From Chloroflexi bacterium RBG_13_51_18 (lineage in GTDB: Bacteria > Chloroflexota > Dehalococcoidia > Dehalococcoidales > RBG-16-60-22): a stretch of DNA of 11,699 nucleotides. Position 1 is the stretch's first letter. Each line of letters begins with the position of its first letter. Shown in pieces: positions 4,711 through 11,343 of this stretch. The stretch covers positions 1 through 11,699 of the forward strand of contig MGMR01000078.1 of assembly GCA_001796495.1 (NCBI GenBank), read 5' to 3'. The position numbers were made by a program, and so were the translations under genes. The notes below the pieces were generated by a model. It did not search any database, was not told the origin of the DNA, and was given only the letters and a program-made list of their open reading frames with translations.

Positions 4711-4740
4711 TTGACACCTATTATGGCATTATGCCATAGT
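4711..4740 (+). promoter_or_regulatory. Candidate promoter of the late virion operon
   Basis: A perfect TTGACA (4711-4716) is followed after 18 bases by CATAGT (4735-4740), four of six matches to TATAAT. The operator palindrome 4722-4738 fills the spacer, so a bound repressor would block it. The leader to the first late gene would be about 140 bases and includes the hairpin at 4831-4866. Confidence 0.5.
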
Positions 4741-4748
4741 GGAGTCAA
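4720..4748 (-). promoter_or_regulatory. Promoter of the winged-helix gene
   Basis: On the minus strand TTGACT (4748-4743) and CATAAT (4725-4720) are separated by exactly 17 bases, each differing from consensus by one base. The palindrome 4722-4738 overlaps the spacer and -10 box. The start would be near 4713, about 35 bases before the ATG. Confidence 0.65.
4722..4738. promoter_or_regulatory. 17-bp palindromic operator between face-to-face promoters
   Basis: TATGGCAT-T-ATGCCATA is a perfect palindrome about a single central base. It lies inside the spacers of both the rightward (4711-4740) and leftward (4720-4748) promoters. Its size suits a dimer of a helix-turn-helix protein, most simply the winged-helix protein encoded next to it. 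Confidence 0.6.
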
Positions 4749-4830
4749 ATAGGTTTTACAGATAGGTGGTATCGGAAAAACCTATAGGTATAAATCGGGA
4801 ATTACAAGGCCGAAAAGGCCTACGTAAAAA

Positions 4831-4866
4831 GGCCGGGGCCCGGAATGGATTCCGGGCCGACCGGCC
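4831..4866 (+). promoter_or_regulatory. GC-rich leader hairpin of the late operon
   Basis: GGCCCGGAAT (4837-4846) pairs with ATTCCGGGCC (4849-4858), and GGCCGG (4831-4836) pairs with CCGGCC (4861-4866), forming one long rod. A smaller AGGCC/GGCCT hairpin precedes it near 4806-4820. No T-run follows, so it is not a simple terminator. It lies about 24 bases before the first late gene and may stabilise the transcript or control translation. Confidence 0.5.
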
Positions 4867-4889
4867 ACCTAATCTAGGGAGGGATTGTC

Positions 4890-5309
4890 ATGGCAGAGGT
4901 AAAGAATATCGGGGCGGTAAAGGAAAAATGGGCGAGGGTAACTCCGCAGAGGACTGAAGATTATAAAATAGGCGTGCAAAGCCCTAGACGGGACTGGGCG
5001 ACGGCCGCGGCGGCCGCGAAGGACGCCTATAAGGCGGGCGTGACAGAAGCCGCCGGACGCGGCGCGTATGAGAAAGGCGTAGGAGAGGCGGGATCCGGGA
5101 AGTGGAAGGAAAAGGCCCTGGCTAAAGGGCCGGGCAGATTCGCGGAGGGCGTGATGGTAGGCGCGGGAGACTATGCTAAAGGCATGGAGCCGGTGCTGGC
5201 CACGATATCGGCGACGACCTTGCCGCCTAAATTTCCACGCGGCGATCCGCGCAATATCCAGCGCGTGTCCGTGATAGCCACGGCCCTGCGGAAGATGAAA
5301 ACCGGTTAA
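4890..5309 (+). CDS. Small basic virion-type protein with repeated YxxG(V/M) motifs
   Basis: The start is ATG 4890, six bases after GGGAGGG, and it opens the late operon. The 139-aa product is lysine/arginine-rich and mostly helical. It carries five copies of a short motif (Y or F)-x-x-G-(V or M), at Tyr25, Tyr47, Tyr60, Phe84 and Tyr95, set among alanine-rich stretches (DWATAAAAAKDAYKAG). The C-terminus ends LPPKFPRGDPRNIQRVSVIA then TALRKMKTG. I recall similar W/Y-x-x-G-V proteins next to capsid genes in small metagenomic viruses, but cannot name a family. A scaffold, a DNA-condensing or a minor capsid role fits its position upstream of the capsid gene and its charge. Confidence 0.8.
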   Translation: MAEVKNIGAVKEKWARVTPQRTEDYKIGVQSPRRDWATAAAAAKDAYKAGVTEAAGRGAYEKGVGEAGSGKWKEKALAKGPGRFAEGVMVGAGDYAKGMEPVLATISATTLPPKFPRGDPRNIQRVSVIATALRKMKTG

Positions 5310-5325
5310 TATCGGGAGGACCGAT

Positions 5326-5481
5326 ATGGAGATGGACCAGATCACATGGATTGTGACCGCGCTCCTAGCCCTGTCGGAAGGAGTGGCGCTTATCCCGGGT
5401 CTGAAGAGTAACTCAGTTTTTCAACTCATCTATTTTATCTTAAAAGCAGTCGCCACGGCGATTAAAAAGAAGGAGGTTTAA
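5326..5481 (+). CDS. 51-aa single-pass membrane protein
   Basis: ATG 5326 follows CGGGAGGA and the stop lies in the ribosome site of the capsid gene. The protein begins MEMDQITWIVTALLALSEGV and continues ALIPGLKSNSVFQLIYFILK, ending in a basic tail (AVATAIKKKEV). It has one hydrophobic segment at about residues 6-24 and a second amphipathic one at 31-46, without a signal-peptidase site. A conserved-looking IP-x-LK-x-NS-x-FQLI stretch is a pattern I associate with small membrane proteins beside phage capsid genes. A component of an internal virion membrane or a holin are the two likely roles. The tight spacing to the capsid gene favours the virion. Confidence 0.72.
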   Translation: MEMDQITWIVTALLALSEGVALIPGLKSNSVFQLIYFILKAVATAIKKKEV

Positions 5482-5485
5482 AGCG

Positions 5486-6586
5486 ATGAATTACAGGCTT
5501 TCGACGATATTGGACAGAGAGCTACATTCGTCAGATACCACCAAGGTGATAGATATCACTTTGGCCGATAAGGTATCCAGGATGGTAGTCCTCTATGAAC
5601 CCCTTAACGGAGCGGAGGCGGAACCGGCCGCGCACCCGGCAAAGTGCATCAGTAAGATCGAGCTGGTGGACGGATCCGACGTGCTCTACTCACTGACCGG
5701 CCAGGAGGCCCAGGCGGCCGACTGGTACAGCAACCTCAGGGAGCCAGGTAATTTAATGTGCTATCTGAACGGTATGACGGCGGAGATGGTTTATAACATC
5801 AACTTCGGACGATTCCTATACGACCCGTTATATAACTTCGACCCGAAGAAGTTTTCCAACCCGCAATTGAAAATAACCATCGACATCGACGGTGGCGGGT
5901 GCACGGTGGCCAGCGGGTATCTCACCGTCCAGGCGCATATCTTCGACCAACGGGCCGTGGAACCGGTCGGATTCCTGATGCATAAGGAGATTAAGGATTA
6001 CGCTATGGGAGCGGGAACCCACGAGTACACGGACCTCCCGACAGACTTTACATACCGTAAACTCTTTATCAAGAGTCAGAAATACGCGGCCGGGCTGGAA
6101 TACTCGTTCGGGAAGATAAAACTGACCGAGGATAACGACCGGAGGATACCGATCAACCATACCATTTTCGAGGTATTGAAGGCGATCGTGAGCAACTCGC
6201 CTAAATACCAGGAAATGATTATCACTCACGGCCCGGGCCTGGCAAATCGCTACTACTACAACACGCCGTGCTACTGGCCGATCTTCACCTCAACCGGGTG
6301 GACCTCGTCCGCGACGCCCCAGGCCGTAAACGCCTACGAAGGCGACGGCGGGAGATTTCTGTGCTGCAACACCACGGCGGGAAATAACCTCTCCCATTTA
6401 TGCCAGGGTTATTGCCCGCACGGGACGGTGGAAATCCCATTCGGACTGCAGGATGACCCGGCCGACTGGTATGACGTCGCCAAAATCGGCAACCTGAAGC
6501 TGGACATCACGGCCGGCTCGACCATGAGTTCGAGCGAGAGCTGCCAGATATTCCTGCAGCAGTTGCGGAGCTACGCGGCCGCCTAA
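5486..6586 (+). CDS. Major capsid protein, double jelly-roll type
   Basis: The 366-aa, beta-rich protein lacks a signal peptide. The features I associate with DJR capsid proteins occur in order: IELVDGSDVLYSLTGQEA (about 58-75), NINFGRFLYDPLYNFDPKKF then SNPQLKITID (about 104-133) near the end of the first jelly roll, YTDLPTDFTYRKLFIKS (181-197) at the start of the second, and VEIPFGLQDDPADWYDVAKI (about 315-334) with a C-terminal FLQQLRSY. Length suits the family (about 300-400 aa). An unusual cysteine cluster (FLCCNTTAGNNLSHLCQGYC, about 291-310) may brace an exposed loop. AAGGAGG precedes ATG 5486. DJR trimers build icosahedral shells, usually over a lipid membrane. The family assignment is from memory of motif patterns, not from a search. 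Confidence 0.8.
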   Translation: MNYRLSTILDRELHSSDTTKVIDITLADKVSRMVVLYEPLNGAEAEPAAHPAKCISKIELVDGSDVLYSLTGQEAQAADWYSNLREPGNLMCYLNGMTAEMVYNINFGRFLYDPLYNFDPKKFSNPQLKITIDIDGGGCTVASGYLTVQAHIFDQRAVEPVGFLMHKEIKDYAMGAGTHEYTDLPTDFTYRKLFIKSQKYAAGLEYSFGKIKLTEDNDRRIPINHTIFEVLKAIVSNSPKYQEMIITHGPGLANRYYYNTPCYWPIFTSTGWTSSATPQAVNAYEGDGGRFLCCNTTAGNNLSHLCQGYCPHGTVEIPFGLQDDPADWYDVAKIGNLKLDITAGSTMSSSESCQIFLQQLRSYAAA

Positions 6587-6602
6587 ATAAAGGAGGCTCG
6601 TT

Positions 6603-7010
6603 GTGGACTTCGTCGAATATATATCGACTCCGGCCGACACCACGGAGGCGGAGCCGCTTGTAACTACGTTAAAGCTGACACGGGGCCGCCTCACGGGCGG
6701 CGCCGTGTATTTCCCGGCCGGTCCGGCCGGGACGCTCCACGTCCTGGTCCGGATCGCGGGCCATCAGATTTGCCCGTTCAACCGCGGTCAAAACCTGCGG
6801 CTGAACGACTGCGTCTTTCCCTTGTCAATCGGAATCGACATTTTGGAACCTCCCTACCAGGTGGATATCGTCACCTGGAACGACTCCACTTTATACGCGC
6901 ACGCGCTCACAATATCCCTGCAGCTCCAGCCCAGGGCCAGGAAAAACCAGACCTTGAAACAGATTTTGAAGGACATGGCGGCGGAGGAAAAGGCCGGGGA
7001 AAAGGAATAG
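6603..7010 (+). CDS. Beta-rich virion protein, paralogue 1
   Basis: GTG 6603 follows AAAGGAGG by six bases; no suitable ATG is nearby. The 135-aa product has alternating beta strands (TLKLTRGRLTGGAVYFPAGP, then GTLHVLVRIAGHQICPFNRG) and a charged helical tail (LKQILKDMAAEEKAGEKE). It aligns by eye with the 131-aa protein at 7728-8123. Both have T-x-A-x-P before an LT-x-G strand, a V-x-F-x-x-G turn, a P-x-NRG motif followed by R-x-N-x-x-V, and a similar length. The compact beta pattern is compatible with a single jelly roll, so a penton, adaptor or spike-base role is plausible. I recall relatives only as hypothetical viral proteins. Confidence 0.8.
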   Translation: MDFVEYISTPADTTEAEPLVTTLKLTRGRLTGGAVYFPAGPAGTLHVLVRIAGHQICPFNRGQNLRLNDCVFPLSIGIDILEPPYQVDIVTWNDSTLYAHALTISLQLQPRARKNQTLKQILKDMAAEEKAGEKE

Positions 7011-7011
7011 T

Positions 7012-7506
7012 ATGAGTGAGACGGAAGACTATACGATAGCAGCTCCCTGGGACGATATCACCGGCAAGCCCACGGAGTGGGCGCCCGAGGCGCATGCGGC
7101 GGATCATGAGGCAGGCGGCGCGGATGAGATGGATTGCGCCGGCCTGGCCGGACGGGTCAACTATGTGGACCGGGGCGATCCGGCGGCGGCGGACTGGGAT
7201 CAATCAATGCTTACAACGGACGCCTTGTGGCGTGACCTAGACTGTTCCGCCATAGTTCCAGCCGGGGCAAAGGCCATTATTTTACTGGTTATATTATATG
7301 ACGACATAGTCGGCGGGAATATAGCTTTCCGAAAAAACGGAAATACAGCAACCCATAACGCACCGCGAGTATATCAGAGCGTTTCAAACCTATTCTTCTC
7401 CGGCCGCGTAATCGTACCCTGTGATGCAAACAGAACAATAGAATACTGGGCGACAACAAAAACCTGGACGCTAATCACAATAACTGTTTCCGGATGGTTC
7501 ATCTAG
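7012..7506 (+). CDS. Fibre-like receptor-binding protein
   Basis: ATG 7012 follows the upstream TAG by one base, with AAAAGGAA as the ribosome site. Residues 12-48 contain PWDDITGKPTEWAPEAHAAD followed by HEAGGADEM. The W-x-DI-x-GKP and H-x-x-GG-x-D pattern is widespread in phage fibre and collar proteins as the segment joining stalk and tip. Residues 60-164 form a beta-rich C-terminal domain ending TLITITVSGWFI, like a fibre tip. The DNA for this C-terminal part (about 7240-7500) is clearly richer in A and T than the rest of the late operon, which suggests that the tip was exchanged by recombination. It probably determines host attachment. Confidence 0.72.
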   Translation: MSETEDYTIAAPWDDITGKPTEWAPEAHAADHEAGGADEMDCAGLAGRVNYVDRGDPAAADWDQSMLTTDALWRDLDCSAIVPAGAKAIILLVILYDDIVGGNIAFRKNGNTATHNAPRVYQSVSNLFFSGRVIVPCDANRTIEYWATTKTWTLITITVSGWFI

Positions 7507-7520
7507 GAGGCTAAACACAC

Positions 7521-7718
7521 ATGCCGCGACCACAGGTTTACGAGCACTTCGGCCCGGAGATGATACACGCCATAGTCATCCTGATCGTCGAGCAGCTCAA
7601 TGTCCTGCGCGCAAAGGCCGGGATGCCGGTGATAACCAAGGAGCAGGTCGAGACGGCGCTGAAGACCCGGTTCGACGAGTTGACGGCGGATATAGATTTT
7701 ACAACACTCCACAAATGA
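7521..7718 (+). CDS. Hypothetical 65-aa helical protein
   Basis: ATG 7521 follows GGAGG by ten bases. The product begins MPRPQVYEHFGPEMIHAIVI and continues LIVEQLNVLRAKAGMPVITK, with one hydrophobic-to-amphipathic helix (about 13-33) and a second helix (EQVETALKTRFDELTAD). The first helix is too broken by charged residues for a confident membrane span. It sits between the fibre-like gene and the second beta-rich paralogue, so it is probably a small virion or assembly factor. I do not recognise it. Confidence 0.7.
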   Translation: MPRPQVYEHFGPEMIHAIVILIVEQLNVLRAKAGMPVITKEQVETALKTRFDELTADIDFTTLHK

Positions 7719-7727
7719 GGTAACGCC

Positions 7728-8123
7728 ATGTTTTTTACATTCGGCTATACGCCGGTAATCACGGACACGGAGGCCGCGCCGCATAAGATCGAGATGAAGC
7801 TGACGGCCGGGGTCATCCACCAGGTGGATGTCCTCTTTCAGTCCGGGGCATGTCACGAGATATTCGTCCAGATCTACAAGGACGCTACACAGGTCTGGCC
7901 GACCAACCGGGGCGAGGCAATGCGGGGAAACGCCACGGTCGTATCGTTCCGCGACTTCTACGAACTCGTGCCCGGCAACGCGGACCTGACCGCAAGGATA
8001 TGGACCACGCTGACGGCCGACTTCAAGGAGATAATAATCCAGATCGGGCTTCTACCGAAGGCCATCCTGCAGCCGCTCTCGTTTAAGGAGCTGCTTGCGG
8101 CCGCGACGGGTGTCAAGAAATGA
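7728..8123 (+). CDS. Beta-rich virion protein, paralogue 2
   Basis: ATG 7728 follows GAGGTAA. The 131-aa product contains TDTEAAPHKIEMKLTAGVIH, then VDVLFQSGACHEIFVQIYKD and WPTNRGEAMRGNATVVSF, ending in a helix (LSFKELLAAATGVKK). It matches the 6603-7010 protein in the order and spacing of strands and in the P-x-NRG and LT-x-G motifs, so the two probably arose by duplication. A pair of related beta proteins next to a capsid gene suggests two related positions in the particle, such as penton and spike base. Its stop overlaps the next start as ATGA. Confidence 0.8.
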   Translation: MFFTFGYTPVITDTEAAPHKIEMKLTAGVIHQVDVLFQSGACHEIFVQIYKDATQVWPTNRGEAMRGNATVVSFRDFYELVPGNADLTARIWTTLTADFKEIIIQIGLLPKAILQPLSFKELLAAATGVKK

Positions 8124-8992
8124 CGAACGGGAGACACCCTTGCGCGGACGGGCTGACGCCGGAGTGTTTTAAGAAATATCCGGAGTGGGCGAAGATGCTG
8201 TTCGCGCAGAAATTGATGGGTACGTTATTTCCTCCGGAAGTGACAAAAAACCTGCCCACGGCAGTACAGCAGGCCATGGGCCAGCCGCCGCCGGGCTGGC
8301 CGGCGGATCAGCCCATGCCGGCGGCGCTGGGATTAGCGCCGCCGCCCGGAATAATAGTGCCTGCCGGTGGAGTCGCCGCGCCGCTGTATACAGCGGTCGG
8401 CGCCGCCGGAGGAGGCGGCGCGCTGGCCGGTAGAAACGTTGTGGCGCAACTAACGCCGTGGTTTTACGACCCGTTCACGACCTTGGACCTGACGGTCTGG
8501 ACCGAATATAATTGGGGAGCGGCGACAAACACGATCAGCGCCGGCCGGCTGAAACAAACGTCGCCGTTAGCGACCGTGGCAGAGATAGACTCGGCGGCAA
8601 ACGCCGGCATCCCAACTGATTTTGACTGGTCGTTTGACCTGACCTACGACACCGACCTGGGCGGCTCTTTTTATCCCTATCTTTACACGGGGGCCCACAG
8701 CTTAGAGTTAGAGTTCGACCCGCCGACACTGCTAAGATTCAGAAACGCAATCGCCTGGCAGAATTTCACGGTAGACACTTTTCTGGGAACAACAGACACC
8801 TGGACACTCCAATACGACGGCTTCACCGCGTCGCTGTACAGAGGAACAACCGCAATCTTCACGGAACTGACGCCGCCGATACGTCTAACGGGCGCGGGAA
8901 TAATACACCTGCCGACCGAAGAGGGCACCATCTATCTCGACAACCTTAAGATAGCGGCGCCATACGCGGCAGGATCCAGCGCGTGTGACTAA
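8120..8992 (+). CDS. Spike protein with lectin-like (concanavalin/LamG-type) domain
   Basis: This 290-aa protein starts at an ATGA overlap with the previous gene. It has three parts. A short helical N-terminus (about 12-35) contains a PEWAKMLFAQKLMGTLFPPE segment that could anchor it to the particle. A flexible proline/glycine/alanine-rich linker follows (about 44-108). The C-terminal beta sandwich (about 113-282) starts WFYDPFTTLDLTVWTEYNWG and continues with strands such as SLELEFDPPTLLRF and ends GTIYLDNLKI. The opening FxDxF-x-x-LDL-x-x-W and closing YLDNLKI are what I expect of concanavalin-like folds in extracellular and viral spikes that bind or cut glycans. No catalytic residues can be assigned. 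An attachment spike is the best guess. Confidence 0.7.
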   Translation: MTNGRHPCADGLTPECFKKYPEWAKMLFAQKLMGTLFPPEVTKNLPTAVQQAMGQPPPGWPADQPMPAALGLAPPPGIIVPAGGVAAPLYTAVGAAGGGGALAGRNVVAQLTPWFYDPFTTLDLTVWTEYNWGAATNTISAGRLKQTSPLATVAEIDSAANAGIPTDFDWSFDLTYDTDLGGSFYPYLYTGAHSLELEFDPPTLLRFRNAIAWQNFTVDTFLGTTDTWTLQYDGFTASLYRGTTAIFTELTPPIRLTGAGIIHLPTEEGTIYLDNLKIAAPYAAGSSACD

Positions 8993-8994
8993 AG

Positions 8995-9138
8995 ATGGAG
9001 ATCACTATCACGTACATTATCAGCACGTTCCTGGGCACAATGCCCCTGGCCGTGGTCGTGATCAGTTGGATTATTAAAGTCGAACGACGGCTGACCCGCA
9101 TAGAGACTACACTGGATATTGCACACGAGGAAAGGTGA
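8995..9138 (+). CDS. 47-aa membrane protein, holin-like
   Basis: ATG 8995 starts two bases after the previous stop, with no strong ribosome site, so translation is probably coupled. The sequence MEITITYIISTFLGTMPLAV continues VVISWIIKVERRLTRIETTL and ends DIAHEER. It has one transmembrane helix (about 5-27) with a short outside N-terminus, followed by a charged, probably coiled-coil cytoplasmic tail. This layout resembles small haemolysin XhlA-like or holin-type proteins, reversed in order. A virion membrane protein is the other option. The stop overlaps the next start as GTGA. Confidence 0.65.
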   Translation: MEITITYIISTFLGTMPLAVVVISWIIKVERRLTRIETTLDIAHEER

Positions 9139-9572
9139 AGCCCACCCTCGGGACGCCATACCCGGTCGACTGGGACGGACGAGTTATACAGATGTCCGCG
9201 AACGACCGGGAGATCTGGACCTACTACCAATCGGTAATAGAACCGGATTTTATCAATCTATATTTTAACGTCGGCGTGGGCGTGCCCACCATGATGTCCA
9301 AGGATCTCGATGAAGAGATGATAACCCTGGTGGAGCACATCTCACGGCGACGGATCGACGTAGTAGCGGAAAAGGAAAGTGAATGGTGGCTCATCGAGCT
9401 GCGTTATAACGCGGGCCCGGGCGCCATCGGCTCCATACTCACCTACAAAACCCTCTGGGAAGCAGATCCTCCCGACGCGAGACCGGTCGTACCGGTTATC
9501 GTGACCAACACACCGGACGAGAACCTGGAAAGCGTGTGCCGCACCCTGGGCATCACCTGGATGACGGTGTAA
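9135..9572 (+). CDS. PD-(D/E)XK nuclease-like protein in the virion operon
   Basis: The start is GTG 9135, overlapping the previous stop, with GAGGAAAG upstream. The 145-aa protein has RRRIDVVAEKESEWWLIELR at 71-90, then a small-residue helix (AGPGAIGSILTYKTLW) and a strand-helix-strand end (VPVIVTNTPDENLESVCRTL, GITWMTV). The core Asp75 and Glu88-x-Arg90 match the D...(D/E)-x-K active-site layout of PD-(D/E)XK nucleases, with Arg in the Lys position. The alpha-beta order after it also fits that fold. With Arg for Lys it may be weakly active or structural. It could process genome ends, resolve replication forms or degrade host DNA. The next gene starts two bases after its stop. Confidence 0.55.
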   Translation: MKPTLGTPYPVDWDGRVIQMSANDREIWTYYQSVIEPDFINLYFNVGVGVPTMMSKDLDEEMITLVEHISRRRIDVVAEKESEWWLIELRYNAGPGAIGSILTYKTLWEADPPDARPVVPVIVTNTPDENLESVCRTLGITWMTV

Positions 9573-9574
9573 CC

Positions 9575-11140
9575 ATGCCGGTGCTTACAACCAAAGACCT
9601 GATGCAGAGGTACCCGGTCGCCACCGACACGCCGGAAAAAGGCGTGATCTGGGTGCCGCCCTGGAACGATATCATCCACCTGGTGGATGAGAAGACGCTG
9701 CCCCAGGAGGAGCGGCTACAGAAGATCCGGAGCCGGATCATCAAACTAAAACAATCCCCGACCCCGGAAATCGCCAAAAACATAGGCACAATATTAACCG
9801 CCGTCGACGACGTGCAAGACTTCTGCACCACCATAGGCGTGGGCGCCAGGCTGCTGGAAAAATCGGTCAAACTGCCGCATATTCTTTCGAAGGGCAGTTT
9901 TACAACCGGCGCCCTTCTCAACCAGCTCAACCTGTACAACAAAATACCCTGGGAGAAGATGGACCCAGGCGCGATCTGGGATATGGTGGTAAAAAAGAAG
10001 GTTGATCTGGACAAATTGTCTCCGACAGAATTAAAATCACTGCTGGCGGCAACGAAGAAAAAGTATCCGGATTGGGACGTCCTGCCGGAGAAAGACCGCC
10101 AGCAGTTCATGCGGGAAAATTACAAGATGACCAAGGAACGCTGGGGCTTGTCGCTCAAGGTAAAAAAACGACAGGCCGAAGATCTATACGGAAAAGGGAC
10201 GCCGTGGGGAAAGATAAAGACAGAGGTGGACAAACGACTGAAACACACGGCGCCCACGGCCGGAGAGCTATGCGAGATCGGGCAGACATCGGACATGCTG
10301 TCAGGTGTCGGAATATCTTTGGGGCCCTTGATAGGGTTCGCCATGGACGCCGTCTTCGGAGTATTAAGCGGGGCAGAGCTGAAATTTTCAAAGCAGACGA
10401 TATCAGGGGCTGAGAAAAAGGCGGTGCTCGATGCGGGCTATTACATGGGAACATTGCCACAGCAGACGCTGAAGGGTTTAACCGATATCGGGAATATGAT
10501 GATCAAGGCATCATACCTGGTGGCCACCGGGCAGGATCTGGGTGTGGAGGAATTCCTGACATCAACCTGGGCAGCGACACAGGGCTATCTCAAACATAGA
10601 GGCAAGGAACTGAAGGACGCGACTCTTAACGTATTAGACGCAACCAAAGACTGGCTCTGGACGATGGGACCGCGGACACCAGAGCTGATAAGGACGGCGC
10701 TGATACTGGAGGGAATAGATCCGGATCAACAAGAGGGATTCCCCGGCGTGAAGCTGAAGTCGCCGGCGACCATGAACGAGATAGTCGCCGCCTATACAGA
10801 ACAGAATCAGAAAATTCTGAAACAGATGCAGACGGACCTAACCACCACGGTCGAAGGAGAATTCCTACAGAGCTGCCTGAGCGCCATAGGAACCGGCACG
10901 GAGTATTTCGTATTACCGGAAGAAGGCGTCGCAGAGGAAACGTACACAGCGGAGTTGATGATATACACCAGGGCATGCGACTGGGGCCTGGACCCGCCGA
11001 TATACGCCACAGACCAGGAGTTTGCCCGGTGGCATACCTGGATTATGGATAGCATGAAGGTCCGAAACCTCGAAACGCCAACCTACGATATCCTGAAAGA
11101 CGCCAGGAAGATATTTAAACCCCCGTCAGTGATGTTATGA
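9575..11140 (+). CDS. Large hypothetical virion protein (521 aa) with hydrophobic segment
   Basis: ATG 9575 (MPVLTTKDLMQRYPVATDTP) lies two bases after the nuclease-like gene; an in-frame GTG at 9536 lies inside that gene and is rejected. This is the longest gene in the window and I do not recognise it. Residues 1-60 are partly extended, then mostly helices follow. About 150-225 is strongly basic (KKKYPDWDVL, KMTKERWGLSLKVKKRQAED). Residues 231-256 (MLSGVGISLGPLIGFAMDAV continuing FGVLSG) are a glycine-rich hydrophobic segment of membrane-inserting type. The C-terminal 120 residues are acidic and mixed. A basic region beside a membrane-active segment would suit a protein that connects genome and membrane or forms a DNA-delivery channel. 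No ATPase motif is present. Confidence 0.8.
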   Translation: MPVLTTKDLMQRYPVATDTPEKGVIWVPPWNDIIHLVDEKTLPQEERLQKIRSRIIKLKQSPTPEIAKNIGTILTAVDDVQDFCTTIGVGARLLEKSVKLPHILSKGSFTTGALLNQLNLYNKIPWEKMDPGAIWDMVVKKKVDLDKLSPTELKSLLAATKKKYPDWDVLPEKDRQQFMRENYKMTKERWGLSLKVKKRQAEDLYGKGTPWGKIKTEVDKRLKHTAPTAGELCEIGQTSDMLSGVGISLGPLIGFAMDAVFGVLSGAELKFSKQTISGAEKKAVLDAGYYMGTLPQQTLKGLTDIGNMMIKASYLVATGQDLGVEEFLTSTWAATQGYLKHRGKELKDATLNVLDATKDWLWTMGPRTPELIRTALILEGIDPDQQEGFPGVKLKSPATMNEIVAAYTEQNQKILKQMQTDLTTTVEGEFLQSCLSAIGTGTEYFVLPEEGVAEETYTAELMIYTRACDWGLDPPIYATDQEFARWHTWIMDSMKVRNLETPTYDILKDARKIFKPPSVML

Positions 11141-11153
11141 TCGGAGTAAAAAA

Positions 11154-11321
11154 ATGAGACAGGAAATTAAATCAGTCATTATGAGGTTAATGAAACTGGA
11201 ATCCAAGATCAAGGAGCAAAAACTCCGATACATAGCTGTCGACTATACAAAGGGATCCAAAACCCTCGATACGCAATTAACCGCAGTCCAGGAATGTATA
11301 AAAATTTTAAAGCCGTTATAA
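11154..11321 (+). CDS. Hypothetical 55-aa coiled-coil protein, end of the late operon
   Basis: ATG 11154 follows CGGAG by seven bases. The product begins MRQEIKSVIMRLMKLESKIK and is a lysine-rich, heptad-like helix (about 3-25), followed by a short loop and a second helix (LDTQLTAVQECIKILK). It resembles small assembly or coiled-coil proteins but belongs to no family I know. It lies 13 bases after the large protein, so it is co-transcribed. No terminator follows before the structured module at 11344, which would therefore be part of the late transcript. Confidence 0.7.
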   Translation: MRQEIKSVIMRLMKLESKIKEQKLRYIAVDYTKGSKTLDTQLTAVQECIKILKPL

Positions 11322-11343
11322 GTCCATAGATGTTACAATCGCG

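Noticed and set aside
4766..4957. 63-codon plus-strand ORF overlapping the first late gene
   Set aside because: No ribosome site, low-complexity Arg/Gly/Lys content produced by the leader hairpin, and overlap in another frame with the well-supported 4890 gene.
4869..5345. 158-codon minus-strand ORF opposite the first late genes
   Set aside because: It is the antisense shadow of a gene with strong start signals, and its start and composition are not gene-like.
4300..9130. 13-base repeat ATTGCACACGAGG at 4300 and 9118, and related TTGCACAC at 3369
   Set aside because: A shared 13-mer is expected about once by chance in a sequence of this size. One copy is coding and the others are parts of unrelated hairpins.
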